Part shown: positions 9,996-17,738 of the stretch, one piece after another
How positions within the stretch are numbered: position 1 is the first letter of the stretch
How the letters are laid out: every line of letters starts with the position of its first letter
Assembly: GCF_012911935.1 (NCBI RefSeq)
Contig: NZ_JAAXLA010000021.1
Coordinates: forward strand, 30,476 to 94,475
Length of the DNA: 64,000 nucleotides
Reading direction: 5' to 3'
Source of the DNA: Pseudonocardia acidicola
GTDB lineage: Bacteria; Actinomycetota; Actinomycetes; Mycobacteriales; Pseudonocardiaceae
Program-made: the position numbers and the translations under genes
Notes under the pieces: generated by a model
Database searches by the model: none
What the model was told of the DNA's origin: nothing
What the model saw: the letters and a program-made list of their open reading frames with translations, nothing else

Positions 9996-11090
9996 GTGCC
10001 GAACACGAACGGCCCTACCGATCGACCGATCGTGACCGTGGCCGAGCTGGTCGCGCGAGCCGGCGCGCCCGAGGCCCGCTCGGCCGTGAAGCGGCGGTCG
10101 GCCAGGCGCGCTGCGAGTAGCCGGCCGAGCGCGCTCGACCTGGTGCAGCGGGAGAGCTCCCTCGGCGTGGCCCGCATGCTGACCCCGTCGACCGGACGCC
10201 GTGCGCTCCCGGTACCGACCGGTGGCGTGCGACCGCGTCTGGCCGGGATGGCCGTCGTGGGGGCGGTGGCGGCCGGGGTGGCGGTGACGGGCGGCATGGT
10301 GGTGTCCGGCACGGGGCTCGACCGCGCTGCCGCCGTGGGCCGCGATGCCGCCGCGGTGACGTCGCACGCCATGGGCGCCGGGCCGGTACACCCGGGCCCT
10401 GCACCCGACGACCCTGGAATGCCCGGTCCGGCCATGGCACCCGACGCGCTTGCGGCGATGGCGCTGGGGGATGCCCATGGGGGCGGCCCCGCGGTGCCCG
10501 GCCCGGCGGCGATCGCCCCCGCCCCACTCGGAGCCGTGGCTGCGCCCCGGCCTCTCGGCGCACCGGCCAGGGCGGACGCGAACGCCGCCGCGGTGCCGGT
10601 CGCGCCCCCCGCTGCGCCCGAACCGGATGCGGCTCCGCCGCGCGGCGCCCTGACGGAGGGCGGCCCGGCCGCGCCCGGCCCGGTCTCGAACGGGGCAGCC
10701 CCGCACGACGCAGCGTCGAGCGGTACGGGGCCGGGCGACGCGGCACCGAGCAACGCACCGCGGACGGACGCCGCCGCGGCGCACCCGGCCCCGGCGAGTC
10801 CGGCTCCGAAGCCGTCGTCCGCGCCGTCGAGCCGGCCTGCGCCGTCGAGCCGGCCTGCGCCGTCGGGCGAGCCTGCGCCGTCGAGCCGGCCTGTCGCATC
10901 CAGCTCGCCGAGCCGGTCCTCCGACGCGGCATCGGGCCCGTCGGCGAGTCCGTCGACCGGTGACGCCCGCCCGGCCGGCGCCGGCCACGACCCCGCCCCC
11001 GGGGACACCGCCCGCCCGCGCTTCCGGAACGACGACGGGCGCCCCGGCCGCGACGCCCGGCACGCCGGCGAACGCCACCACGACACCTGA
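9996..11090 (+). CDS. Pro/Ala/Ser-rich single-pass membrane protein of unknown function
   Basis: A 364-residue protein from GTG 9996, preceded by GGGGAAAG at good spacing. Residues 1-80 are basic and contain TVAELVARAG and LDLVQRESSLGVARML; I recall similar N-termini in Pseudonocardiaceae proteins but can assign no function. One membrane segment (about 83-104, AGMAVVGAVAAGVAVTGG) is followed by about 260 residues of low-complexity Pro/Ala/Gly/Ser sequence, probably extracytoplasmic. Near residues 275-305 a PAPSSR-like unit repeats. It sits between the two halves of the paa locus but has no evident role in it. Long minus-strand ORFs opposite it are GC-driven shadows. Confidence 0.6.
   Translation: MPNTNGPTDRPIVTVAELVARAGAPEARSAVKRRSARRAASSRPSALDLVQRESSLGVARMLTPSTGRRALPVPTGGVRPRLAGMAVVGAVAAGVAVTGGMVVSGTGLDRAAAVGRDAAAVTSHAMGAGPVHPGPAPDDPGMPGPAMAPDALAAMALGDAHGGGPAVPGPAAIAPAPLGAVAAPRPLGAPARADANAAAVPVAPPAAPEPDAAPPRGALTEGGPAAPGPVSNGAAPHDAASSGTGPGDAAPSNAPRTDAAAAHPAPASPAPKPSSAPSSRPAPSSRPAPSGEPAPSSRPVASSSPSRSSDAASGPSASPSTGDARPAGAGHDPAPGDTARPRFRNDDGRPGRDARHAGERHHDT
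10821..10892 (+). repeat. 18-bp tandem repeat, four copies
   Basis: The unit GCGCCGTCGAGCCGGCCT occurs at 10821, 10839, 10857 (three changes) and 10875. It encodes the repeating PSSRPA peptide of the surrounding ORF. Copy number may vary between strains by slippage. Confidence 0.85.
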
Positions 11091-11166
11091 CAGCGCCTCC
11101 GGATCCGATGCGCTGCGGGCGCGGGTGGAGGTGCCTTGCATCGGCCGCCGTCGTGCGCCACCATGT

Positions 11167-11184
11167 ACCGAACGAACATTCGGT
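11167..11184. promoter_or_regulatory. PaaR-like inverted repeat upstream of paaA
   Basis: ACCGAA-N6-TTCGGT, placed 17 bases before the paaA start. The half-sites ACCGA/TCGGT equal those of the 8116-8133 operator, but the spacing is eight instead of four bases, so recognition by the same TetR protein is likely but not certain. Confidence 0.5.
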
Positions 11185-11201
11185 TCAAGGGAGGGTCTGT
11201 C

Positions 11202-12167
11202 GTGGCCGGAACCGACGAGCTCGAGGCGCCACTCGCCGCCGATTTCGATGCGACCATCGCCGCCGACCGGCGCGTCGAGCCGCGGGACTGGATGCCCGAG
11301 GCGTACCGGAAGACGCTGATCCGCCAGATCGCCCAGCACGCGCACTCCGAGATCATCGGGATGCAGCCGGAGGGGAACTGGATCCTGCGGGCGCCGTCCC
11401 TGCGTCGCAAGACGATCCTGCTGGCGAAGGTGCAGGACGAGGCCGGCCACGGGATGTACCTCTACGCCGCCGCGGAGACCCTCGGCGTCGACCGTGCGGA
11501 ACTCACCGAGAAGCTGATCACCTCGAAGCAGAAGTACTCGTCGATCTTCAACTACCCCACGCTCAGCTACGCCGACATCGGCGTCATCGGCTGGCTGGTC
11601 GACGGTGCGGCGATCTGCAACCAGGTGCCGCTGTGCCGCTGCTCCTACGGCCCCTACGCCCGCGCGATGGTGCGCATCTGCAAGGAGGAGTCGTTCCACC
11701 AGCGCCAGGGCTACGAGCTGCTCATGGCCATGATGCGCGGCACCGACGCGCAGCGCGAGATGGTGCAGGAATCGGTGGACCGCTGGTGGTGGCCGTCGCT
11801 GATGATGTTCGGCCCGCCCGACGCCGACTCGCCCAACACCCGGCAGTCGATGGCCTGGGGGATCAAGCGGCACACCAACGACGAGCTGCGCCAGCGGTTC
11901 GTGGACATGACCGTCCCGCAGGCTGCCGCGCTCGGCGTCACCCTGCCCGACCCCGAGCTGCGCTGGAATCCGGAGCGGGGCGCCCACGACTACGGCGAGA
12001 TCGACTGGGACGAGTTCAAGCGGGTCATCGCCGGGTCCGGGCCGTGCAACGCCCAGCGGCTGGCCCACCGGCGCCGCGCCCACGAGAACGGCGCGTGGGT
12101 CCGTGAGGCCGCGACCGCGTACGCCGAGAAACAGGCCGCCCGGGCCCGCGAGGAGAAGGTGGCATGA
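11202..12167 (+). CDS. paaA: 1,2-phenylacetyl-CoA epoxidase catalytic subunit PaaA
   Basis: Catalytic diiron subunit of the multicomponent oxygenase that epoxidises phenylacetyl-CoA; 321 residues. Ferritin-like iron-ligand motifs include [12 protein letters not shown] (Glu50), [12 protein letters not shown] (Glu80, His83) and [13 protein letters not shown] (about 168-180). Start at GTG 11202 with GGGAGG at 11189-11194; the upstream in-frame ATGs lie before or within the palindromic operator and lack ribosome binding sites. First gene of paaABCDE, overlapping paaB by four bases. Confidence 0.97.
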   Translation: MAGTDELEAPLAADFDATIAADRRVEPRDWMPEAYRKTLIRQIAQHAHSEIIGMQPEGNWILRAPSLRRKTILLAKVQDEAGHGMYLYAAAETLGVDRAELTEKLITSKQKYSSIFNYPTLSYADIGVIGWLVDGAAICNQVPLCRCSYGPYARAMVRICKEESFHQRQGYELLMAMMRGTDAQREMVQESVDRWWWPSLMMFGPPDADSPNTRQSMAWGIKRHTNDELRQRFVDMTVPQAAALGVTLPDPELRWNPERGAHDYGEIDWDEFKRVIAGSGPCNAQRLAHRRRAHENGAWVREAATAYAEKQAARAREEKVA

Positions 12168-12511
12168 GCGAGTTCGCCGCCGAGGGCGGTCACGGCGCCG
12201 TCCCGACCGAGGGTGCCGGCCGGAAGCCGCGCCGTGACTGGCCGCTGTTCGAGGTCTTCGTCCGCGGCAAGCGCGGACTCAACCACGTGCACGTCGGTTC
12301 GCTGCACGCCGCGGACGCCGAGATGGCGCTGCACAACGCGCGTGACCTCTACACCCGGCGCAACGAGGGCGTGAGCATCTGGGTGGTCGACGCCGCCGAC
12401 ATCACCGCGTCCAGCCCGGAGGAGAAGGACCCGTTCTTCGCCCCGGCCGGCGACAAGGTCTACCGGCACCCGACGTTCTACGCGATCCCCGAGGACGTGC
12501 CGCACCTGTGA
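12164..12511 (+). CDS. paaB: 1,2-phenylacetyl-CoA epoxidase subunit PaaB
   Basis: Small structural subunit (115 residues) of the phenylacetyl-CoA epoxidase that bridges the PaaAC heterodimers. It carries the family signature [20 protein letters not shown] (about residues 26-45) and ends with the typical [19 protein letters not shown] 12164 overlaps the paaA stop as ATGA, and its own stop overlaps the paaC start. Confidence 0.96.
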   Translation: MSEFAAEGGHGAVPTEGAGRKPRRDWPLFEVFVRGKRGLNHVHVGSLHAADAEMALHNARDLYTRRNEGVSIWVVDAADITASSPEEKDPFFAPAGDKVYRHPTFYAIPEDVPHL

Positions 12512-13398
12512 ACGACAACGTCTACGACGCGCTGTCCGAGGTCCACGGCGGCGACTCGCACTGGGCGTTCGGCACCGGCTTCGACCAGGCCGTGGAGGCC
12601 GAGATCAGCGCGCCGGCGCCCGCCGGGGTGGACCGCGGCGACCTCGTCGGCTACTGCCTGATGCTCGGCGACGACGCGCTCGTCTACGCGCAGCGGCTGT
12701 CGGAGTGGGTGAGCAACGCCCCGGAGTTGGAGGAGGAGGTCGCGCTGGCCAACACCGCACTCGACCTGCTCGGCCAGGCCCGGGTGCTGCTGGCCCGCGC
12801 CGCGCACGTCGAGGGCCGGGGCCGCGACGAGGACGACCTCGCCTACCGGCGCACCGACCGGGAGTTCCGCAACGTCGCGCTCGTCGAGCCCTCCGACGAC
12901 CTCGACTTCGGCCGCGCCGTCCCGCGGCTGCTGATCTTCTCCTCGTGGCGGCTGGCGCTGCTGCAGCGGCTGCTCGGCTCGGCCGACCCGGTGATCGCCG
13001 CCGTGGCCGGCAAGGGCGTCAAGGAGCTGGCCTACCACCGCGACTACGCCGCGCGCTGGACACTGCGCCTCGGTGACGGCACCGCGGAGTCGCGCAGGCG
13101 GGTGCAGGCCGGGCTGGTCGCGGTCTGGCCGTACGTCGAGGGGCTGTTCGGCACTCACGAGATCGAGGCCCGGCTGAGCACGGCTGGGGTGGCCGCCGAC
13201 CCGGCCGCGACCCGCGAGGAGGTCGACGGGGTGATCGACCAGGTGCTGGCCCGGGCCACGCTCGAACGACCCGCGACCGCGCCGGTCGGCACCATCGCCG
13301 GGCGCGGTGGCCGCGACGGCGTGCACACCGAGCACCTCGGGCACCTGCTCGCGCAGATGCAGAGCCTGGCCCGCCAGCACCCGGGGGCGACGTGGTAG
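12508..13398 (+). CDS. paaC: 1,2-phenylacetyl-CoA epoxidase subunit PaaC
   Basis: Structural, non-catalytic ferritin-like partner of PaaA; 296 residues. Typical segments are LGDDALVYAQRLSEWVSNAP (about residues 51-70), ANTALDLLGQARVLLARAA (about 79-97), FRNVALVEPSDDLDFGRA and VKELAYHRDYAARWTLRLGD (about 172-191). GTG 12508 overlaps paaB (GTGA). The 3' end overlaps the chosen paaD start by seven bases. The complex needs both PaaA and PaaC plus reductant from PaaE. Confidence 0.96.
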   Translation: MNDNVYDALSEVHGGDSHWAFGTGFDQAVEAEISAPAPAGVDRGDLVGYCLMLGDDALVYAQRLSEWVSNAPELEEEVALANTALDLLGQARVLLARAAHVEGRGRDEDDLAYRRTDREFRNVALVEPSDDLDFGRAVPRLLIFSSWRLALLQRLLGSADPVIAAVAGKGVKELAYHRDYAARWTLRLGDGTAESRRRVQAGLVAVWPYVEGLFGTHEIEARLSTAGVAADPAATREEVDGVIDQVLARATLERPATAPVGTIAGRGGRDGVHTEHLGHLLAQMQSLARQHPGATW

Positions 13399-13925
13399 GG
13401 GTCGTGCGCGGTGAGTCGTGCTCCAGCACCACTCACCGCGCACGGGTAGCGGTAGCTGCGGTCGTGGACCCGGAGATGCCGATGCTGACCCTCGGGGACC
13501 TGGGGGTCGTCCGGTCGGTCGAGGTCAGGGCGGACGGGGCGGTGCGGGTGACGATCACCCCGACCTACTCCGGCTGCCCGGCCATCGAGGTCATGCGCGA
13601 CGACCTGCGCGCCCGGCTGCACGCCGAGGGATTCACCGACGTCGAGGTCCGCACGGTGTTCTCCCCGCCGTGGAGCACCGACTGGATCAGCGACGAGGGC
13701 CGGCGCAAGCTCGCCGAGGCCGGTGTCGCCCCGCCCGGCCGGGTCGGCCCGCGCGCGGCCGGGCCGGTGCCGCTGACCCTCGACCCGCCGTCCACCCGGG
13801 TCCGCTGCCCGCGCTGCGGCTCGCCGGACACCGAGGAGCTCTCCCGGTTCGGGGCCACCGCCTGCACCGCGCTGCGCCGCTGCTCCGCCTGCCTGGAGCC
13901 CTTCGAGCACGTGAAGGAGATCTGA
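13392..13925 (+). CDS. paaD: PaaD, phenylacetyl-CoA epoxidase maturation / Fe-S carrier-like protein
   Basis: 177-residue protein with an N-terminal MIP18/DUF59 domain (DPEMPMLTLGDLGVVRSVEV, then TPTYSGCPAIEVM) and a C-terminal Cys4 region: RCPRCGSPDTE and RRCSACLEPFEH (about residues 137-172). PaaD is thought to help maturation of the epoxidase or its Fe-S reductase. GTG 13392 overlaps the paaC stop; other in-frame GTGs a few codons later are possible starts. The spacing to paaE is 3 bp. Confidence 0.93.
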   Translation: MVGVVRGESCSSTTHRARVAVAAVVDPEMPMLTLGDLGVVRSVEVRADGAVRVTITPTYSGCPAIEVMRDDLRARLHAEGFTDVEVRTVFSPPWSTDWISDEGRRKLAEAGVAPPGRVGPRAAGPVPLTLDPPSTRVRCPRCGSPDTEELSRFGATACTALRRCSACLEPFEHVKEI

Positions 13926-13928
13926 CCG

Positions 13929-15038
13929 GTGAGTGCGCCCGCCCCCACCACACGGCCGACCGGGCCGGCTTCCGGCGGCTTCCACGTGCTGCGCGTGGCC
14001 CAGGTCGAGCGGCTGTGCGACGACGCCGTCGCAGTCACCTTCGACATCCCCGAGCACCTGCGCGACGAGTACGCGTTCCGCGCGGGGCAGTACCTGACGT
14101 TGCGGCAGCGCCGCGACGGCACCGACGAGCGCCGGTCCTACTCGATCTGCGCCCCCGAGGGGGCGGCCCCCCGGGTCGGGGTGCGCCGCGTCGAGGGCGG
14201 GCTGTTCTCCGAATGGCTGGTGGACCGGCTCGAACCCGGCGACGAGATGGAGGTCGGCCGGCCTGCGGGCGGGTTCACCCCCGACCTCGCACCGGGCACC
14301 CACCACGGCCTGATCGCCGCCGGGTCGGGTATCACCCCGGTCATCTCGATCGCGGCGAGCGTGCTGGCCGCGCACCCCGACACCCGGGTCACGCTGCTGT
14401 ACGGCAATCGGCGCACCGACACGGTGATGTTCACCGAGGAGCTCGCCGACCTGAAGAACGCCTACGGTCCACGGTTACAGCTGATCCACGTGCTGTCCCG
14501 GGAGCCGATGGAGGCCGAGATCTTCTCCGGCCGGCTCGACGCGGACAAGCTGCGCCTGCTGCTCGGTGCGCTGGTGGACGTCGAGGAGGTTGACCACTGG
14601 TGGCTGTGCGGGCCGCTGGGCCTGACGACCGCCGCGGTCGACGTGCTCACCGGGTTCGGCGTCGACAAGCGCAGGGTGCACCGCGAGCTGTTCTACGTCG
14701 GCGAACCGCCGCCGGAGCCGGCCCGCCACCGCGACGACGGCGACGCCGGCCCGGGCCCCGATGCCGCCGAGGTCACGGTGATCCTCAACGGCCGGGCCAC
14801 CACGATGACCCTGCCCCGCGGGGTCCCGGTGCTCGACGCCGCGCAGAAGGTCCGCGGCGACCTGCCGTTCGCCTGCAAGGGCGGGGTGTGCGGGACCTGC
14901 CGGGCCCAGGTCACGGCCGGTGAGGTGCGGATGCGCCGCAACTTCGCGCTGGAGGACGAGGAGGTCGCGGCCGGGTTCGTGCTGACCTGCCAGTCGCTGC
15001 CCGTCTCGGACACCGTGACGGTGGACTACGACACCTGA
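13929..15038 (+). CDS. paaE: 1,2-phenylacetyl-CoA epoxidase reductase PaaE
   Basis: NADPH-dependent reductase that feeds electrons to PaaAC; 369 residues. The FAD-binding segment is ERRSYSICAPEGAAPRVGVR (about residues 67-86), the NAD(P) segment is LIAAGSGITPVISIA (about 130-144), and the C-terminal plant-type 2Fe-2S ferredoxin domain has CKGGVCGTC plus the fourth Cys in FVLTCQSLP. GTG start, tight spacing to paaD. Last gene of the paaABCDE run; I see no strong terminator after it. Confidence 0.96.
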   Translation: MSAPAPTTRPTGPASGGFHVLRVAQVERLCDDAVAVTFDIPEHLRDEYAFRAGQYLTLRQRRDGTDERRSYSICAPEGAAPRVGVRRVEGGLFSEWLVDRLEPGDEMEVGRPAGGFTPDLAPGTHHGLIAAGSGITPVISIAASVLAAHPDTRVTLLYGNRRTDTVMFTEELADLKNAYGPRLQLIHVLSREPMEAEIFSGRLDADKLRLLLGALVDVEEVDHWWLCGPLGLTTAAVDVLTGFGVDKRRVHRELFYVGEPPPEPARHRDDGDAGPGPDAAEVTVILNGRATTMTLPRGVPVLDAAQKVRGDLPFACKGGVCGTCRAQVTAGEVRMRRNFALEDEEVAAGFVLTCQSLPVSDTVTVDYDT

Positions 15039-15072
15039 GGCCGCGGCCGCCGGTCCCGATCGGGCGAGACGG

Positions 15073-16062
15073 TCAGCTCGAGCGGGCCGGACGGGCCGCC
15101 GTCCCGGGCAGCGGCGTCCGGGCCGGCCGGCCCGCGAGGACGTCGAGCACGTTGTCCACGGCGAGGTCGACCATCGCGGCCCGGGTCGTGACGGTGGCCG
15201 AGCCGATGTGCGGCAGCGCGACGATGCGGCCCTCGGCGCGCAGGGCCGCGACGTCCTCGCCGAGCGGCTCGTGGTCGAACACGTCCAGACCGGCGGAGTG
15301 GATCTCCCCGTCGCGCAGCGCGGCGAGCAGCGCCGCGAAGTCGACGACGGGCCCGCGGGCGGTGTTCACCAGCGTCGCGGTGGGCTTCATCAGCTTCAGC
15401 GCCGCGGCGTCGATCAGGTGCCGGGTCTGATCGGTCAGCGGGGTGTGCAGGGTGACGACGTCGGACTCGGCGAGCAGCGTCGGCAGGTCCACCTCCACGC
15501 TGGTGTCGTCCGGGTCGACCGCCCGCCCGCGGTGGCGCAGCACGGCCATCCCGAAGCCGCGGGCGCGGCGGGCCACGGCGCGGCCGATCTCGCCGTAGCC
15601 GACGATGCCGAGCGTCGTCCCGTACACGTCCAGGCCGAGGAAGTCGCCCAGCCGGAAGGCGTCCCACTCGCCGGCGAGCAGGGTGTCGCGGGCACTGCCG
15701 AGCCGCCGCCGCGCCATCAGGATCAGAGCGAACGCGAGGTCGGCGACGGTCTCGGCGAGCGTGCCCGGGGTGTGGGTGACGACGACACCGCGCTGGGCCG
15801 CGGCGGCCTCGTCGACCCGGTCGAAGCCCACGCTGGTCAGTGCGACCACCTGCAGCGACGGCCCCGCGGCGTCCAGCAGCGCGCCGTCGACCCGGTCGCT
15901 GCCCAGGCACACGATGCCGTGCGCGCCGCCGGCGAGTGCCCGCAGCTCGGCCGGGGTGGGGACCGTGGTGCCGGTGAAGGCGGTGACCTCGACGTGTTCG
16001 GCCAGCCGGGCCGGGCCGTTCCCGGGCAGATCGGGACGGGTGATCAGCACGCGGCAGGTCAT
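15073..16062 (-). CDS. D-isomer-specific 2-hydroxyacid dehydrogenase (glyoxylate/hydroxypyruvate reductase-like)
   Basis: NAD(P)H-dependent oxidoreductase of 329 residues that should reduce 2-oxoacids such as glyoxylate or hydroxypyruvate. The Rossmann motif is LGIVGYGEIGRAVARRARG (about residues 151-169). The catalytic triad appears as Arg in LVNTARGPVVD, Glu in LDVFDHEPLGED, and His in VALPHIGSAT. Start at ATG 16062, with GAGGAG six bases upstream. The huge open frame extending from here to 17718 is a high-GC artefact. It converges on paaE (34 bp apart). The actual substrate is unknown. Confidence 0.88.
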   Translation of the reverse strand: MTCRVLITRPDLPGNGPARLAEHVEVTAFTGTTVPTPAELRALAGGAHGIVCLGSDRVDGALLDAAGPSLQVVALTSVGFDRVDEAAAAQRGVVVTHTPGTLAETVADLAFALILMARRRLGSARDTLLAGEWDAFRLGDFLGLDVYGTTLGIVGYGEIGRAVARRARGFGMAVLRHRGRAVDPDDTSVEVDLPTLLAESDVVTLHTPLTDQTRHLIDAAALKLMKPTATLVNTARGPVVDFAALLAALRDGEIHSAGLDVFDHEPLGEDVAALRAEGRIVALPHIGSATVTTRAAMVDLAVDNVLDVLAGRPARTPLPGTAARPARSS

Positions 16063-16133
16063 GGCGCTCCTCGGCAGGGACGGCGGGGACGGCGGGGACG
16101 CCCCATTCAACCCGGCCGTCGTGCCCGCAGCGC

Positions 16134-16544
16134 TCACCCGCCCGGGCCGGCCAGCAGCGGGATGAGGACGGCGCCGGTCGCCAGGTGCATCGCGGCCAGC
16201 GCGATCCCCGCGGCGAGGGTCAGGGCCGCGCTGAGCGGACTGAGCAGCGACACCACCAGCAGGCCGACCGCGACGACCGTCCAGATCCGGCGCGGCCGGT
16301 CGACGGTCCGTTCCAGCAGCGCGAGCAGCGCCCATCCGGCCAGGCCGGCGAGCAGCGCGGAACCCGCGACGGCGGCGGCCCCGACGGATCGGATGGCGCC
16401 CCCGGCCACGACGTCGAGGTCGACCCCGGCGACCGGGCCGGCGAGCGCCCAGACCGCGAGCGCGGCGACCGGAGCAGCCGCCACGACGAGCGCGCGCCGC
16501 AGGATCGGGTGGGCCGGGATGGTCGGGATGGTCATCATGAACAT
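16134..16544 (-). CDS. small four-helix membrane protein (DUF6069-like)
   Basis: 136-residue inner-membrane protein with four hydrophobic helices at about residues 17-38, 47-75, 86-106 and 106-130. The short basic connector ERTVDRPRRIWTVVAVG lies before helix three. This resembles the actinobacterial DUF6069 family, whose function is not known. Start at ATG 16544, with AGGGG seven bases upstream. It is divergent from an LLM oxidoreductase, and an inverted repeat related to that before the neighbouring two-component genes lies between them, so the two-component pair may control it. Confidence 0.65.
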   Translation of the reverse strand: MFMMTIPTIPAHPILRRALVVAAAPVAALAVWALAGPVAGVDLDVVAGGAIRSVGAAAVAGSALLAGLAGWALLALLERTVDRPRRIWTVVAVGLLVVSLLSPLSAALTLAAGIALAAMHLATGAVLIPLLAGPGG

Positions 16545-16644
16545 GCGATTCCCCTCTCACGAGCGGACGCCACCCTGACCTGCAGCCGCCCGCCGGGGCA
16601 TCGGCCGCGCGACCCGGCCGACCCCGACCGTCGTCGGACCGGGT

Positions 16645-16660
16645 ACCGACTTCGGTCGGG
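16645..16660. promoter_or_regulatory. inverted repeat related to the 17711-17738 palindrome
   Basis: ACCGACTTCGGTCGGG (5-base arms CCGAC/GTCGG around TTCG) lies between the divergent DUF6069-like gene and the LLM oxidoreductase. It agrees in 13 of 16 positions with the centre of the perfect palindrome in front of the histidine kinase. Probable operator of the response regulator at 18945-19598. Confidence 0.45.
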
Positions 16661-16704
16661 GGTGTGCGTTGACCCCGGCGCGGCCCGCCGTGTACGACCG
16701 CCTC

Positions 16705-17685
16705 ATGAAGATCGATGCCCGGCTCCGGGACGGTATGCGGTACGCGGCCGCCGACGCCCGCGTCGCCGAGGAGATCGGTTACGACGGCGCGTGGAACACC
16801 GAGAACCAGGCCGAGCCGTTCCTGCCACTGGCGCTGGCCGCTGAGCACACCGACCGCATCGAGCTGGGCCCGTCGGTGGCGATCGCCTTCGCCCGCACCC
16901 CGATGACCGTCGCCTATGCGGCGCTGGACCTGCAGCGCTACTCGGGCGGCCGGTTCGTCCTCGGGCTGGGCAGCCAGATCCGGCCGCACGTCGAGCGCCG
17001 GTTCTCGATGCCGTGGTCGCGACCCGCGGCCCGGATGCGCGAGTTCGTGGAGGCGCTGCGGGCGATCTGGTCGGCGTGGGAGACCGGGGAGCGCCTGGAA
17101 CACCGCGGCGAGTTCTACACCCACACCCTGATGACGCCGAACTTCACGCCGCCGCCCAATCCGTACGGGCCGCCGCGGGTGTTCCTCGCCGCCGTCGGCC
17201 CGCACATGCTGCGCACGACCGGCGAGGTGGCCGACGGGCTGCTCGCCCACCCCTTCATCACGGAGCGCTACCTGCGGGAGGTCGTCGTCCCGACCCTGAC
17301 GCAGGCCCGCGGCACCCTCGACGGGTTCGAGATCGGCCTGTCGCCGTTCGTCGCACTCGATGACGCCGACGTCGAGGCGGTCCGCAGGCAGATCTCGTTC
17401 TACGGCTCCACCCCGGCGTACCGCCCGGTGCTCGAACTGCACGGCTGGGGCGAGCTGCAGACCGAGCTGAACCGGCTGTCCAAGCAGGGCCGCTGGGACG
17501 ACATGGTGCCGCTGGTCGACGACGAGGTCCTGCACGCGATGTGCGTCGTCGGCACCCCGGCCGAGGTCGCGGCCGAGCTGCGCCGCCGCTATGCAGGGGT
17601 GGCGCAGCGCATCCGGTTCAACCGCCCGGGGGACACGCCGTCGCCGGATCGGTTCGCCGACCTGGTCGCCGCGCTCCGGGCCTGA
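16705..17685 (+). CDS. LLM-class F420-dependent oxidoreductase
   Basis: TIM-barrel oxidoreductase of 326 residues in the luciferase-like monooxygenase family, TIGR03617-like. Visible landmarks are the N-terminal RVAEEIGYDGAWNTENQAEP (about residues 19-38), ELGPSVAIAFARTPM (about 53-67), and GRFVLGLGSQIRPHVERRF (about 83-101), the last typical of F420-using members. Substrate unknown. ATG 16705 was preferred to the upstream TTG 16669; TACGAC at 16693-16698 sits six bases before it, so the gene may be leaderless. The next gene is a histidine kinase 45 bp away, separated by a perfect palindrome. Confidence 0.85.
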   Translation: MKIDARLRDGMRYAAADARVAEEIGYDGAWNTENQAEPFLPLALAAEHTDRIELGPSVAIAFARTPMTVAYAALDLQRYSGGRFVLGLGSQIRPHVERRFSMPWSRPAARMREFVEALRAIWSAWETGERLEHRGEFYTHTLMTPNFTPPPNPYGPPRVFLAAVGPHMLRTTGEVADGLLAHPFITERYLREVVVPTLTQARGTLDGFEIGLSPFVALDDADVEAVRRQISFYGSTPAYRPVLELHGWGELQTELNRLSKQGRWDDMVPLVDDEVLHAMCVVGTPAEVAAELRRRYAGVAQRIRFNRPGDTPSPDRFADLVAALRA

Positions 17686-17710
17686 CCGCCCGCCGGATGC
17701 ACCGCCGCCG

Positions 17711-17738
17711 GCGACCACCGACTTTCGTCGGTGGTCGC
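17711..17738. promoter_or_regulatory. perfect 12-base inverted repeat before the histidine kinase
   Basis: Arms GCGACCACCGAC (17711-17722) and GTCGGTGGTCGC (17727-17738) flank TTTC. It covers the GTG taken as the kinase start. There is no T-run, so an operator for autoregulation is favoured over an intrinsic terminator of the LLM gene; it could serve as both. Confidence 0.6.

Noticed and set aside
9896..12083. Very long minus-strand ORFs of 504 and 701 codons opposite the PAS-rich protein and paaA
   Set aside because: They run through the well-defined paaA gene and read as Ala/Arg/Gly-rich low-complexity sequence; typical antisense openness in GC-rich DNA.
15140..15160. Single TTGTCCACG, near-match to a DnaA box
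   Set aside because: Isolated and inside the coding sequence of the 2-hydroxyacid dehydrogenase; expected by chance.
16063..17718. In-frame extension of the 2-hydroxyacid dehydrogenase to 881 codons
   Set aside because: The extension lies antisense to the LLM oxidoreductase and the DUF6069-like region; GAGGAG before ATG 16062 and normal family length define the start.
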